A stretch of 64,000 nt of DNA from Posidonia oceanica. Its lineage: Eukaryota > Streptophyta > Magnoliopsida > Alismatales > Posidoniaceae. A model generated the notes under the pieces. The model was not told the DNA's origin and made no database searches. It saw nothing but the letters and a program-made list of their open reading frames with translations. The stretch spans positions 13,844,001 to 13,908,000 of the forward strand of contig JAZBRS010000049.1 in assembly GCA_037176725.1 (NCBI GenBank). Reading direction: 5' to 3'. Within the stretch, counting starts at the first letter, position 1. Each line of letters opens with the position of its first letter. Shown here in pieces: positions 32,023 to 44,488 of this stretch. The position numbers and the translations under genes are program-made.

Positions 32023-34492
32023 ATGGCCCAGCATACCGGCGAGCCCTCTTCCTCTTTGGCGTTAGGGGAGATACCAACTTCGGTCTCTCCTTCCATTGCT
32101 TTGACGTCCCCTGTCTCCTCTCCACTACTGGTGCAGGAGACTTCCCAGCCCCTCTATTTGGAACAAGGGTCGACCCTAGTCGACCTGGAGCTTGTCATCG
32201 AGTCAACCGCGGTGACCGCCACTCAGGCTCCAGGAGCGTCACCTTCTATTCCATCCCAGGGCCTTCCCATCTCAGGAATCCAGCCTTCTACGGCTGCCTC
32301 TTGCATAGGATCTACTCCCATTGCTTCCTTGGTTTCCACACCTCCTTTGGCAGACACCTCTTTGCGTCCCGGCCCGTCGGTCGATGCTTTCCTTGCCTTG
32401 CAAGCACAGCGTTTATTAGCTAAGGCTGATAGACTACGAAGCATGGCTCTCGCACTCGACCCGACTGTGGCCTACTCTTCCCATCCAACCCCTGAGGTTC
32501 CGATGCCGCCCTCTATGGCTCAGTAGGCTCACTACACTGCACTCCCACCCGTTCCATCGCCCCGGCTCCTCACAGCTTCAGAGATGGGGGCACATTATCG
32601 GTCTCCTGCACCTGCACAACACTTTGCACAGCATGCAACTCCTTCCTTTGGTGGCCAGTCTTTTGGATTGGCAGGAGCACAGCAATCCTTAGGCCCATTG
32701 CCTAGCACTGTGCTAGTGCAACAGCTGCTGCTCCCCCGCTCTACACCTTACACTCCACAGCATACTATCTACCCATCTTCTTTGCATCAGGTTCAGGCTC
32801 CTGCATACATAGCACCGCACTTTACACCCTCGCACGGGTATGCTGGCCCTTACGCTACGACACCTGGTAGCATGACGATGGATCTAGAGGAGCGCTTTCG
32901 CGCGACCCACACAGCATACGCGGCACCTGCCTTAGCTGCACCAGTCTCGACAGCAACAACCTTAGATGCCTTCCTTACTAGGTTGGGTGATCTAGAGCGA
33001 GCACTTTGTCAAGTGCAAGGCTAGGATCGCCAGCCCTACCAATTTGGCGACCTCTGTCTCTTTCCAGGGGCCATACTCCCTTCGAAGTTCCGCATCCCGG
33101 ACTTCGATAAATACAATGGTAGAGGCTGCCCCATCTCGCATCTAAAGACATACTGCGGGGACCTTGCTCAGCTTCAGGCTGATGAAAGGCTCCTTATCCG
33201 CCTATTCCAGAAGAGTTTGATTGGCCTCGCGCTCAAGTGGTTCATGTCCCTTGACATGGCTGCGGTTCAGACTTGGACTGGTTTTTCTCAGGCTTTCCTT
33301 CAGCAGTATTGTTTCAACCTCGACTTGATCCCCAAGAGGGAGGATCTTGTCGCCATCCGGTAGAGGCCCCAAGAGCCATTCGGGGAGTATGTCGGTCGCT
33401 GGCGCTCCACAGCTGCCTAGGTCAGAGATAGACCCTCCGAGGAGGATTCTATCAAGATGATCGTCAAAGGGGCACTGCCAGCGACTGGGACTCTGCTTTG
33501 CATTCAGCACATCACTAGTTTTGCATCGCTGATTAGGGCTGGTGCCTGCATGGAGAGCTCACTGCGAAGTGGGCATTTCCCCGCACTTTCTGCATTGGCT
33601 AGGCAGACCAGCAGCACCAGCAATCGCCATAGCCGCAACAACAGCAATAACTCCGTCTCCGACTACTCCGGGCAGCACACCGAAGCATGCGCTGATCCTC
33701 CTGAAGTGCCTACCTTTGCAGAGAGTCAGTCGGACCCTTTTCCGCTAGTGCACGCACCTAATTACGCATCCACTGCACACACTGCCACCGTTGAGCCAGT
33801 GCATCACCTCGCACCTGCTTGGCAAGGACAACAGCCTAAGCGAAGACGAGGCCGCCACACTGAGAGCGACTTCACCCCACTTGGTGAACCGCTAAGCGCC
33901 GTCTTTCCTAAGGTTGTGTTTCTTCTGAGGCTCCCAGAAACTCGCCTGCCACCAAACCCTCTTCCAAGGTGGTATGATGTGAGCAAGCACTGCGATTACC
34001 ATCGAGCCCCAGGGCAATCGACGGATAATTGCCTCACTCTCCGGGATGTCATCCAGGACCTAGTTGACAACGGAACCCTCGTTGTCAGCCCGAAAGAGGC
34101 TGCACACACATCTACACTTGCACACCCTAGTGTAGCTGGCCCTTCCTCTTCCAAGCCTGCAAGCTCCGCAGATACCGGAACCTCGGGGGGCTACCCCAAT
34201 CTTCTCTGAGTCCGGCTCCGCCCCGGTGGATCCTTTCGATCTCGTCGGTGCAATCTCCTCTTCCTACCTTTCCCTGTTTGCCCGGGGGACACTCGGAAGC
34301 GCAACGGTAGAATCGACAGCAAGCCCAGTCGCAATACCATCCAGGTTAGCCTCACCTCCAACATCAGCAGCCCCAGTGCTCCCCGCACTACCGTCAGCAG
34401 ATCCAACAGCCCCAGTTCTCCCCACACTGCCAACAGTGGATCCTGCCGACAGCATCAGTAGCGTTGGAGCGGACCCAGCACCTCCTTCCTGA
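32023..34492 (+). pseudogene. gag: E4 gag, nonsense-mutated
   Basis: Start ATG at 32023 (MAQ), the same start as E1 and E6. One frame runs to 34209: Pro/Ser-rich N-terminus, capsid core from about 33085 (FRIPDFDKYNGRGCPISHLK, then ERLLIRLFQKSL), then the knuckle CDYHRAPGQSTDNC at 33991-34032, where the second His is Gln. Stops: TAG at 32524, 33022, 33361 and 33418; the last two replace CAG (Gln) of relatives. A frame change near the run of seven G at about 34180 leads to a second frame (34226-34492) with VLPALPSADPTAPVLPTLP repeats, aligned with the tail of E1. After 34492 no protease or RT follows. Gag presumably once formed particles; this copy cannot. Confidence 0.9.
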
Positions 34493-34667
34493 GGTCGCTG
34501 ACAAGTAAGCCCTTCTTACCTCTCTTTCGTTTCCTGCACTGTCTTTTCTTTTCGTTTTGTTTTGTTTTTGCGTTTCCTTGCCATGTCAGAAGATCATAAA
34601 AAGCATAAAACAGCAAAAACCTAAAAAACATGCATTTTTTTTCCTGCATGCATTATACACCAGACCG

Positions 34668-34815
34668 GCACCCCTAACTGCTCGACGATAAGTCCGTCAA
34701 CTTATCATTCAGGCTGATACCCCTAACTATTCGGCGATAGGTCCATTAACCTATCACCATCGGGCTGATAGCCCTAACTATCCGGCAATAGGTCCGTCAA
34801 CTTATCACCTGCACA
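34668..34815 (+). repeat. 3' UTR satellite-like unit, three copies
   Basis: Variants of GGCTGATAGCCCTAACTATC followed by CGGCGATAGGTCCGTCAACT, spacing near 48 bp; collinear with the three copies at 790-910 of E1. Confidence 0.88.
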
Positions 34816-36346
34816 TATCAATCACTTTGCATGCATATCCCTCACCTTGCACATATCTGTCATCATGCATTGTCATTTACTGCATGTACATGCCATTTCT
34901 TGCTTCCTGTAAAGACAAAAGCACCAAAAAATCAAGAAAATCAAAAAACGTAAAAATATTTTCTTCGCCTTTCTGTGGGTTTTCCCTTTTATGTTTTCCT
35001 AAACCAAAAACCATAAAAAATACAAAACCAATGTAAAACCCTAAAAACATGTTTGTCCTTCCCCCTTTCTAAAAAATACAAAACCCACAAACATTTGTAT
35101 AATCAGAAACCGGCTTTGGACAAACAAGCAGCGCCTAGAGGATGTCAAGCAGTGACAATCTCAGGCAGGTCTCACTCGAGCAGTGCCATCTCTTGCATGT
35201 GGCCATGGAGTGAGACTGAGAGCAGAACAGAGCATCTTGCTGAGCTTAAAAACTCCAAAAGGCAAGATCCACCCTATCAAGAGAGTCCACCGACATGGAG
35301 AGGACCAAAGCAGAGCAGAACATAGCCAAAGGCTACCTGTACACATTGCAGAGGCTGAAGGTGTACGCCGATCAGCCGAACTCTTAATGCCTCATTCGGG
35401 ACCGCTACCCCAAGAGGGCGGAGACATGCATATCCAAAAGAATAGAGATCATGTGAGCAAAAGAATATGATAACATGATATGCATGCTGAGCATAAAAGA
35501 ACAATGAAGAAAGAAGTTGAAGAAAGAAGGCGCTTATGAGAGGAGTGACTCGGACGAGCGTCGAAGTCCCCTCAGCTATCAACTTCAAGCACTGCAATGT
35601 CAACTACACAGGATACATTATCAGGAGGACCTGGCCCCACCTTCTGAGCGCAGCAGCACGCTCCAATCCCCTATGCAGACAACTTTACCTCCAAGCTAGA
35701 TGCAACTCCAGTCACTCATGAGGGGAAAAGAAAGATCTGTCTGTGAGCGTCAAAAGCGGTAGTTGGTCCCTGAGGAATTGAGATAGAGGCTGTGAAGCTG
35801 CATCCAAAGCTTCTACTACCCCGACAGCCAAAGGCTATACTCTGCAAAGTTAAGGCCTCATCCTGAGCCAAGAGAGAGAAAGAGAGCCACCGACCACAAC
35901 TCGGCATGGCGATGCTCGAGGATCGAGTCTCCCGAGTCAGAAAATGCAGAAGCACCCTCATGGCACAGTTGCTTTGAGTCCAAAGCCACCAAAAAAATGC
36001 ATGTTGTAATATATTTTTATCTTCCCTTCTCCCTGTTTTCGAAAACCAGAGTCAAGGATGAGCATTTTTGCCTGCCTCACTCAGAGGCTCTACGCTTCTC
36101 AAATTTTGCCACCCACCGCGTTGGGTAGGTCCGTGATGACCGGCATGTCCATTGTTTGTCACCCCGTGACGTTGCATTGCATGCCCACACTGAGACCATT
36201 GCACGCCTACCACGATGGGTTCATGTTTTCTCTCTGCATCATTCTGCATTCCTTGCATTCGGGCTGGTAGCCCTAACTGCTCGGCGATGGGTCCGTCAAC
36301 CTATCCATCCATCCTTGCATTTCAATGCCAAGGGCGCTTCGACTGT

Positions 36347-36374
36347 CCTCTGGTATCATCTCTGATACCAGGGG
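36347..36374 (+). other. 3' UTR hairpin, copy 1
   Basis: CCTCTGGTATCA and TGATACCAGGGG pair over 12 bp (one G-T) around TCTC, inside the module 36322-36405. Confidence 0.8.
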
Positions 36375-36630
36375 CATCTTTTTACTGCCCTATGGTATCA
36401 CCCCCTGCATCTCATCGGGCTGATATCCCTAACTATTCGGCAGTAGGTCCGTAAACTTATCACCTTGCATTTGCATTATTCCATTGCATTCCCCACCGTC
36501 ATTGCACATTGCACGGTGATCCCTTACATCCATCTCATTGCATTCGGGCTGATAGCCCTAACTACTCGGCTGGCAAACTCGTTAGTTTCGCCTCCACCTT
36601 GCATTTTGATGCCAGGGGTGCTTCGGCTGT

Positions 36631-36659
36631 CCCCTAGTATCGTTCACCGATACTAGGGG
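36631..36659 (+). other. 3' UTR hairpin, copy 2
   Basis: CCCCTAGTATCG and CGATACTAGGGG pair perfectly over 12 bp around TTCAC, inside the module 36604-36692. Two pairs differ from copy 1 with both sides changed (A-T for G-C and G-C for A-T). Confidence 0.85.
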
Positions 36660-38559
36660 CATCTTTATTTGCTGCCCCATGGTATCCCATTTCCATCTGC
36701 ATTTGGGCTGACAATCCCCAACTATAGCGGGACGATCTACGGACCTCTGCCGGACCTCTCGGTTCGGTGTCCCACCACTCTCCACCCTCATCAGGGCTGA
36801 TAGCCTCAACTATCCGGTGATGAGTTCGCTAACTCCTCGCGGGCTGATAGCCCCAACTATCCGATGATGTGCCCGTTAACTCCTCGCGGGCTGATAGCCC
36901 CAACTATCCGGTGATGAGTCCGTTAACTTCTCGCGGGCTGATAGCCCCAACTATCCGATGATGAGTCCATCAACTCCTCAGCGGGCTGATAGCCCTAACT
37001 ATCCGGTGATAGGTTCGTTAACTTATCACTCATTTCGTCGTAGTTTAATAGCATTTTGTTGCATGGCATTAGCATTTCATCATCATGTGGACATCGTGCA
37101 ACCAGGATCAATTTCTCGATTTCACGTACCCGGCGTTACATTGTTTGTACACTGCATTTCACAGCATTCGCATTGCATGACATCATATAGCTTCTTTGTA
37201 TCCCTTGTAGAGTCAGTCCTAGTATTGCATTTCATCATTACACAAACATCGCGCGCTTAGGATTCGAACCCCTGGCTCGCGTATTGCCTAAGGTATCATC
37301 CTCGGCACCCGCAAGACTTTTGCAGCTTGCCGGCTTTGGATGATACTCACAGTAGTGCGCGGCCTTGGGATCGCTTTCTCGGTTTGGCATGATCGGCGTT
37401 CCACTGTATACCCTACATAACATTGCATAACATTGCACCCTTATTGCACTGCTACTCCTCTGTGGTCCTTACACCAACTTCTGTATTTCGCTTTCCCGGG
37501 CATTTCGTACCCGCCATTGCATGCACATCCTCTGCTTTACTTTTAGCATCTTTACTTTTAGCTTTACTTCATGCGTTTGCACCGCCATTCGTCTACAGCC
37601 GAGCTTTGCGAATGGCACCCCTGTCGTCTGGCCTACCTGCATTGGCCAGCGACAGCATTGCATTGCACTTCCACTTTTCCGCGTGCATGCACCATCCCGC
37701 TTTCCCCTAGAGGAGTATAGCGCAGCAAGCGTTAGCGTAAGCATACCATTTGCATTAGCACCGCATTCTAGTGTTCGCATTCATCAGCATTTGCATTCAC
37801 CTTCCTGCAATGCTTAGAACATCCTTTGCATTGCATTGCACGTCCTGCCTTTTCCGCTTGCTTGCTGCCTCGAGCGGGGGCAAGCCTTTTATGTTTCTCG
37901 CGGCCTCGCGAGCTCCTTCTTATTTCACTCGTCCCAAACGGACAAGGACCTTTGGCCTCCCCCGGGCTAGCAGCCAACCTGCCCGAGCGGCAAGCACGTT
38001 AGTCCTTCCAGAGCCCCTGTTGTGCAAGCTTGGACGAGCAGCCAACTTGTCGCGTTGCATCATAGCACTTTCTGCTTCTCCTCACTTCAGCATGCATCAC
38101 ACTGCACTGCACCAGCATTCTGTGTTTGGTGGCTGCATCAGCACTCACTACATCAGTACAGTGTTTCCTCATGCACAGCATCCGCACATGCACCACTAGC
38201 ATATTGGTTCAACATCAGCATTGCATCAGCATCTGCATCACCATGCACAGCACAGCATCTCTTCATGCATAGCATCATGCATTGGTACATTTTTGGTTCA
38301 ACATCAACATTAACATCAGCAGCATATCAACACTGCATCAGCATTCGCATCTGCACTAACATTTTCACTAACATTTGCATTAGCATGCTTTGCATTGCAT
38401 TGGCATCTTGCATCTGCATTCGCATTGTGGCAACGAGTCATGATTTTTGGTGCATCCACCGAATAAGTGACTCACACCTATAGCAACACCTGGCTCTCTC
38501 TAGCATCGGGTGGGGTGTCTTTGTCAATCCTGAGCCACGGTCTCGCTTCGCTTGACCTC

Positions 38560-38575
38560 GCTCAGGGAGGGCATC
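38560..38575 (+). other. Polypurine tract of E4
   Basis: GCTCAGGGAGGGCATC directly before the 3' LTR. E7 has the matching TACTCAGGGAAGGGCATC before its LTR. This is where second-strand synthesis would start. Confidence 0.75.
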
Positions 38576-41239
38576 TGTACACACCCCATTTTGACATGCT
38601 TATTTGGTGGTTCTCTCTCTGGTGGCTTCAAAACCTTTTTTTTAAACCTTAGAAAACCCTAGAAGAACTCTAGGTTTGCACTCACCAAAATCCTAGAAAA
38701 ACTCTAGGTAAATCTCTCCTAAAATCCTAGAAAAGCTCTAGGATAGAATCTCTTAAACCCTAGGTCAGCATTTAAACCCTAGGTTAGCATAGGCCACTCC
38801 CATGCACACATAAGCCCAAGCCCTTCACCTTCTTTCTCTTCTGATTATCCTTTTCTCTCTCCTCATTATTCTTTTCTCTCTCCTCTTTATCTTCTCTCTC
38901 TTTCTCCTTCTTTTCCTCTCTTTCCTTCATCTTTTCTTGTTTTCCATGGGCCCAAGGGGCCAGCCCATTTCCTCACTTCTTCCCCTTCCTTCCTTCTATT
39001 TTATTTCTATTTTTATTTTATTTTATTCCATCTTATTTGATTTTTAATTTCCTTTTTCCCTTTCTTTCCTCCTTTCTTCCCTTCTTTCTTTCTTTCTTTT
39101 CTATTTTCCCATTTCTTTTCTAAGGCCCAAGCCCACCAACTTCCCTCCCTTTTTCCTCCCTTCTTTTCCCTCTTCTTTCCTCCTCCTTTCTTTCTTTATT
39201 TCCCTCTTCTTTCTTTCTTTCTTCTCTTTTTCTTCCCATTTCTTTCTCAGCCCAGCCCAACTGCCATCTCCTCCCCCTCTTGTTTTCCTTTTTTGGGCCC
39301 AGCCCGTTCCCTCTTTCTCCCCCCATTTTTCTCTTTTTTCTCCTTTCTCCACCCCTTTCTTTTCCCTCCTTTTTTTCCATTTTCTTTTTCTTTTCTCACC
39401 TCCTCCCGCAGGCCCGGCCCAGCACTCCCTCCTTCTCTTTTTTTCCTTTTTTTTCCTTTATTCTTCGTGCCAGCCCAGGCCCGCACCAGCACCTTCCTCT
39501 CTTCTTCCTCCTTCCCCATTCCCTCCATCCTCTACTTCAAACCCAACACGCCAACTCTTGCACACACAGCCCCTCACAAGCCGCAGCCAACCACCGAACA
39601 CTCCACCTCCTCCTCATGCCACCATGCGGCGGAACCCAGCCTCACAGACCCACCTAACCGCCGGCCCTCCCAGTCACTGCCAGCCTCCTGCACACCTCTG
39701 TGCTCCTGCCATTTCGCTAACCCAAACCCATGCTCCTGCCAACCTTCACTCAAGTGCACCCAATCGAACAAAACCAGCCCGTCCTTCTCCTTCCTCAGCA
39801 CCACACCCTGTGCAATTGCAAGTGCATCCCGGAGAGCAAACCAGAGCCCATTCCTCCTCCCTCACGCACAGTACTCCCTTCTTCAGCAACCCACCAATCC
39901 CATGCCCAGAACACACAGCAAACCACACCATCACCTTCACCACACCTCCACGAACCTAGAGCACCCCCCTGAGCAACCAGAGAACCATCAGAGCCCAAGA
40001 GAGCTGGAGCAGTCGTCGGTCAACCCAAATTGCAAACTCCCTGCCTAAGCTTGCAACCTTGCACCTAAAGTGCTCCAAAGCTCCGCCGCAGCACCTAGAG
40101 CATGTCTGATCGCCGCATAGCATCCTCACCCTCCGTAGCACCGCAGCCGGCCTCCTGCAACTACCAGACATAACTCGACGTCGTCTGAGGACTCCGGCAC
40201 ACTTCAAAGGTAAAAAAAACCTCTAATCCTAGTCCTATGCATGCCTATGAAGCTTTCTAGGTCGTTAGATGCATGTTTAGGGCCGTAGCTTAGCTTTTCG
40301 CCCCCACTGTCTCCGACCTACTTCTCTAGCGACGATAGAGCTTCTGCAGCTGCCCGCCGCTCGCACCAGACCTCCCTGCAGCTCTTGGTTGGCCTCCAAG
40401 CTCCGCCGAGACGCCAAGATTCTTCTCCGGCTCTCTGCGAGCCTCGTCGTGGCCTCTCCCGCCTCCTCTGCCTCTGCGGTCACCGGGGACCTTCCTCGAT
40501 CTCGTCCAAGCGCTCCAGGCCTCCCGGAGCTCTTGGATTTTCTCCTGAACTTCGCCGGACCTTCAGGAGGATGGTTCGACGTCGCCCAGGCTCTTCTGCA
40601 GCCCCTAGCTCCCACTCCGCTCGCCGCTGCCTCTGTAAGAACTTGCCGCGTCGACAAAGCGCCCCGCAGCCCTCTACGTGTCGTTCGTGCCTCCGGAGCC
40701 TCTACTGCACTCGTCTCAAGCCTCCAGACCTCTCCCCCGCAACCGCATGCCACCAAAACTGCTACGCAAAAGTTGTCTTCTCCGATGACATTCTGCAACG
40801 CCGGAGCCCTCCCGGCGTCCTCCACCGCTCCAGATCTTCCTCGCACCTTCGTCGGACCTCTAGGGAGCTGGATCAACGCCGCCCAGCCTCTGCTACGGCC
40901 TCTAGCACCTCTCCCTGTCCTCCTCCTTCTCTGCAACAGCCGCTAAGGCCGACCGATCGCCTCCACCACTGCAGTGCCACCGCATCAGCTCCGCTGCACT
41001 CGCCGGACCTCCGGGATGCTTCCCAAGCAGCCTTCGAGCCTCGCAGCAGCTCCTAGAAGCCAAACCACCTCCGGCCTCCTCTATAGGAACTTCTCCACGC
41101 TGTCAGACCGCTACGGGCACCGCCGATCGCCGCCGAAGCCTCCGACACACTGGCACAGACCAGCTCCTGCCTCCCCGGGCCTCGGCTGGGCCTGCCCCGC
41201 GCTGCTTCGCCGCCGCGCAGCCTTTCTTCTTCGGCTGCG

Positions 41240-41269
41240 GTGCTGTAGTGTCAAGAGACACTGTAGCAC
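41240..41269 (+). other. LTR stem-loop (E4 3' LTR copy)
   Basis: Arms GTGCTGTAGTGTC and GACACTGTAGCAC around AAGA; 13 pairs, two wobbles. Confidence 0.78.
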
Positions 41270-43348
41270 TGTAGTTGGATATAGTTTTGATTTTAATGCT
41301 GGTTTGATGCATTGAAATGTTTTACTGTAACTTATTTTATTTTCATTTAGGTCCAGTTGTGGTTGACAAATCATTTAAGTTTCAAATAAAATCATATTGC
41401 ATTGCAGTCTGGCCCTTTCCTTTATTTTAATTGCATGCAGGTCCTTCATACATGCGTTTTAATGCACTGAAATGTTTGTTTAAAGCATGTATTGCATTCA
41501 TGCCTCTGGGAATGTTTTATTTGCATCCAGGTCCTGTGCTAGTCGAGAATGTCATTTAATTTGCATTAAAACTATATTGCATTGCATTTTTTTATTCTGC
41601 ATTTTGTTTTATTGCATGTGAGTCCACTGTATGCTTAGCTTTCTCATTTAATTTGCATGTTTACCATATTGCATTGCATTTTAAATCATGCATTATGTTT
41701 TATTTGCACATAAGTCCTCTGCATGTTATCAAAATCATTTAAATTGTATATTTGCCATATTGCATTGCATTTTTTATCCTGTGTTTTATTTTTATTGCAT
41801 TTTAGTCCAGAGCATGCATTCACAGTATTTAAAAATCACATTTTACCTTATTGCATTGCATTTTTTGCCCTACATTTTACTATATTTGCACATCAGTCCT
41901 GCTTAGTTATAGATTTCATTTAAAGCATGATTTAAAACCATATTGCATTGCAGAAAAAACCCTAAAAAGTACTCTAATTGCATCTACATCCTGGCAGTTG
42001 TAAACCATGCATTTAATCTATTATTTTACCATATTGCATTGCATAAAAAACCCTGAAAATATTCTAATTGCATCTAAGTCCATCAGATTGCATATCATGC
42101 ATTTTATTTCTATTTTAAACCTTATTGCATTGCATAAAAAACCCATAAAAATGTTTTAATTGCATATCAGTCCTTTTTGCGTACATGCATCATTTAAGTT
42201 GCATTTTTTAAACCACATTGCATTGTTTTAAGGTCCAACTGTTTTTCTAAAATTGCATGTTGGTCCCTGTTTTCAACTTTTGCATCTTTGTATGCTTTCT
42301 TGGCATTGCATTTAGGTCCTGCATGTTTTAAAAACTGCATTTAGGTCCTTTTCTTGCATTTTTGCATGCATACCTTCCATTTAGCATTGCATTCACCCAT
42401 GCGCTGTTGCATTATCATTCCTGCATGCATCCACCTTGTTTTGCACACACATAGGGGACATTTTGCACATAGGCCCCTATAGTTTCCTCAAATGGCACAT
42501 AGGTCCCTACACTTGAACCCTTGCATGCATAGCATCCCCATATCATTGCACATGTTCCCATACATTCATTTGGGCATTGTTAGCCTTCTAACATGTAAGC
42601 CACCTAGCATTGCACGCATTTAGGGGCTAATTGCACTTAGACCCCTGCCTAGCTCACTTTTGTTGGCCCTTGAGCCATCTGACTTGCAATATGAATAACT
42701 TTTGATCGGACCGTTGGATCTTTGCGATCTAACTATCTAGGTCTTCCCGGTTGAATGATCTTTCATTTAAACCAAACTTATCTCAGATCAGGCCTCAGAT
42801 TCTCAGGATAAGCCCATCTGAAGCACTGCATAGCATCCATTGCATTCCCATTTGCATTGCATACATCGTTTTGCATGCCTGCATTTGTTTTCTTCTGCAT
42901 TTGCATCATTTTGCGTGCATGCATCTGTTTTCTTCTGCATTTGCATCGTTTTGCGTGCATGCATCTGTTTTCTTCTACATTTGCATCGTTTTACGTGCAT
43001 GCATCTATTTTCTTCAGCATTTGCATCGTTTTGCATGCATGCATTTGTTTTCTCTTGCATTTGCACTGTTTTGCTTGCCTGCCATGTTTTCTTTTGCATT
43101 TCGCCTTATTTTGCATGCTGCTTTGTTTTATATGCATATCGCTTGCATTTTTGCATCATTTTGCATGCTCGCCTTGTTTTCTTTTGCATGTCGCCTCGTT
43201 TTACTTGCTGCTTTGTTTTATTTGCATATTGCTTGCATTTGCATCGTTTTGTGTGCCTGCACCTGCTTTCTATGCATATCTCCTGCATTTGCACTGTTTT
43301 GCATGCCCACTTGTGTTTTCTCCTGCTTTGCACCGTTTTCTGCACCCA

Positions 43349-43353
43349 CTTTC
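43349..43353. repeat. Target-site duplication of E9, left copy (CTTTC)
   Basis: Identical to 48973-48977 on the other side of E9. Confidence 0.93.
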
Positions 43354-44473
43354 TGTTAGGATTCTAGGTTTCACTAGAGAGAGGTGAATAGTGACTTAAA
43401 GGATAAGTGTAAATTTTAAAATTCTCTTTAACTATTTTAAGCAAATTAGCAAGTAAATGAAATATGGAGATATGGATTTGAATGTTTAAACTAAAACATG
43501 CATAGAAGGGGATGAGAGGCAATGAAAATATACACAAGTAATTTTATAGTGGTTCAGCCACCCCGGCCTAGTCCACTCCCCGAGAAATCCCCTCGAGAGT
43601 TACCTTAACTTTGATCTTGTTTCGGGCCAAAATCTTGCCATATACCTTGACAAGACCATGCCAAGCTCCTGCGAAAACCGCGGTAACCCTTCTCACTCCA
43701 GGAGAAGAACTCACACAAGAAAACTAAATATTACAACTCTGTTGACTCTTCTCTATATCTTCCAAAACTCTTTTGGCAAGGTGGAAAGGATGGGAATGTA
43801 TCTCTCTTGCTTTGGGAATCTTTCTCACAAAATAGGAGTGGAATACTTGGAAAATGATGTGGCTTGAAGCTCTATATGATGTGTTATGTCTATGTGATGA
43901 TTGGGGGTCCTATTTATAAGAAAACATGGGTAAAAGTTTGTCTCTATCGGCTCTTTCAACGTTCACAAACGGCTAGTTAAACTGTAGACCGAAATTTTTC
44001 GGTATGCCGTTTTAGCTCAGATTGTTATAGCAAATACGACCAAATCGGTAGACCGTAAAAATTTGGTATGTCGAAAATCTCTGATTTGGTAGACCGTAAA
44101 ATTTCGGTATACCGTTTTGCACGAAAATTCTGCATTTCACCATTTCCATGATTTTGAAGCTTTTTGCAAATTTTCTCGAACCACTTGCTCATGAACCTAA
44201 ATGCATCTAACCTAGGGTACTCTAGGGTTAACTAGGTCACTCTTTCATGATTCTTGGGGATTTTATAAAAGACATATTACAACTCAAACATATTACAAAA
44301 GTTACATATTTAGAGTTGAACACAAGTCTTCAAGTTTTCATTGAAGCTCCATGAGTCATTTCGCCTTCTTCTTTTTCAAAGTCTATAAGAATGCTTTCTT
44401 AACCTAATAAGAATGGTTAGAACACAAAATATTTTGTTATCATCAAAACCGAGATGAGGCAATTTTGCCAACA
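43354..44473 (-). repeat. E9 3' LTR
   Basis: On plus runs TGTTAGGATTC to GCCAACA. Very similar to 47862-48972 with scattered substitutions; the 5' LTR lacks about 8 bp within the 'cggtagaccgtaaaatttcg' repeats. Confidence 0.93.
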
Positions 44474-44488
44474 ATCTGCTCCTTTTTG
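44474..44488 (-). other. Polypurine tract of E9
   Basis: In minus sense CAAAAAGGAGCAGAT directly before the 3' LTR start TGTTGG. Confidence 0.8.

Larger units (their letters stand above)
36255..37035 (+). repeat. 3' UTR satellite-like units, about nine more copies
   Basis: Copies start near 36259, 36417, 36546, 36705, 36794, 36840, 36889, 36938 and 36983. The last five are tightly tandem at 45-49 bp (GGGCTGATAGCCCCAACTAT, then CCGRTGATGAGTCCGTTAAC and CTCCTCGC). Earlier copies alternate with a hairpin module, so local amplification seems recent and confined to the right end. Confidence 0.88.
34493..38559 (+). other. E4 3' untranslated region (4 kb)
   Basis: No coding signal. Starts with donor-like CAAGTAAGC just after gag. 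Contents: T-rich run (34500-34660); satellite-like units (34668-34815 and 36255-37035); a block conserved with E1 (35115-35580); a unique part (35580-36050); a duplicated module with hairpins (36322-36405, 36604-36692); a GCAT-rich part (37030-38430); and a terminal stretch (38430-38575) that is also found in E7 in front of its LTR. Confidence 0.8.

Noticed and set aside
37255..37285. tRNA gene suggested by minus-strand GGTTCGAATCC (B-box consensus)
   Set aside because: No convincing T-stem, anticodon arm or A box upstream; an isolated match in the E4 3' UTR.
39280..40048. Pro/Ser-rich frame across the 3' LTR pyrimidine tract
   Set aside because: Pyrimidine-rich DNA encodes few stops on this strand; the partner LTR breaks the frame.
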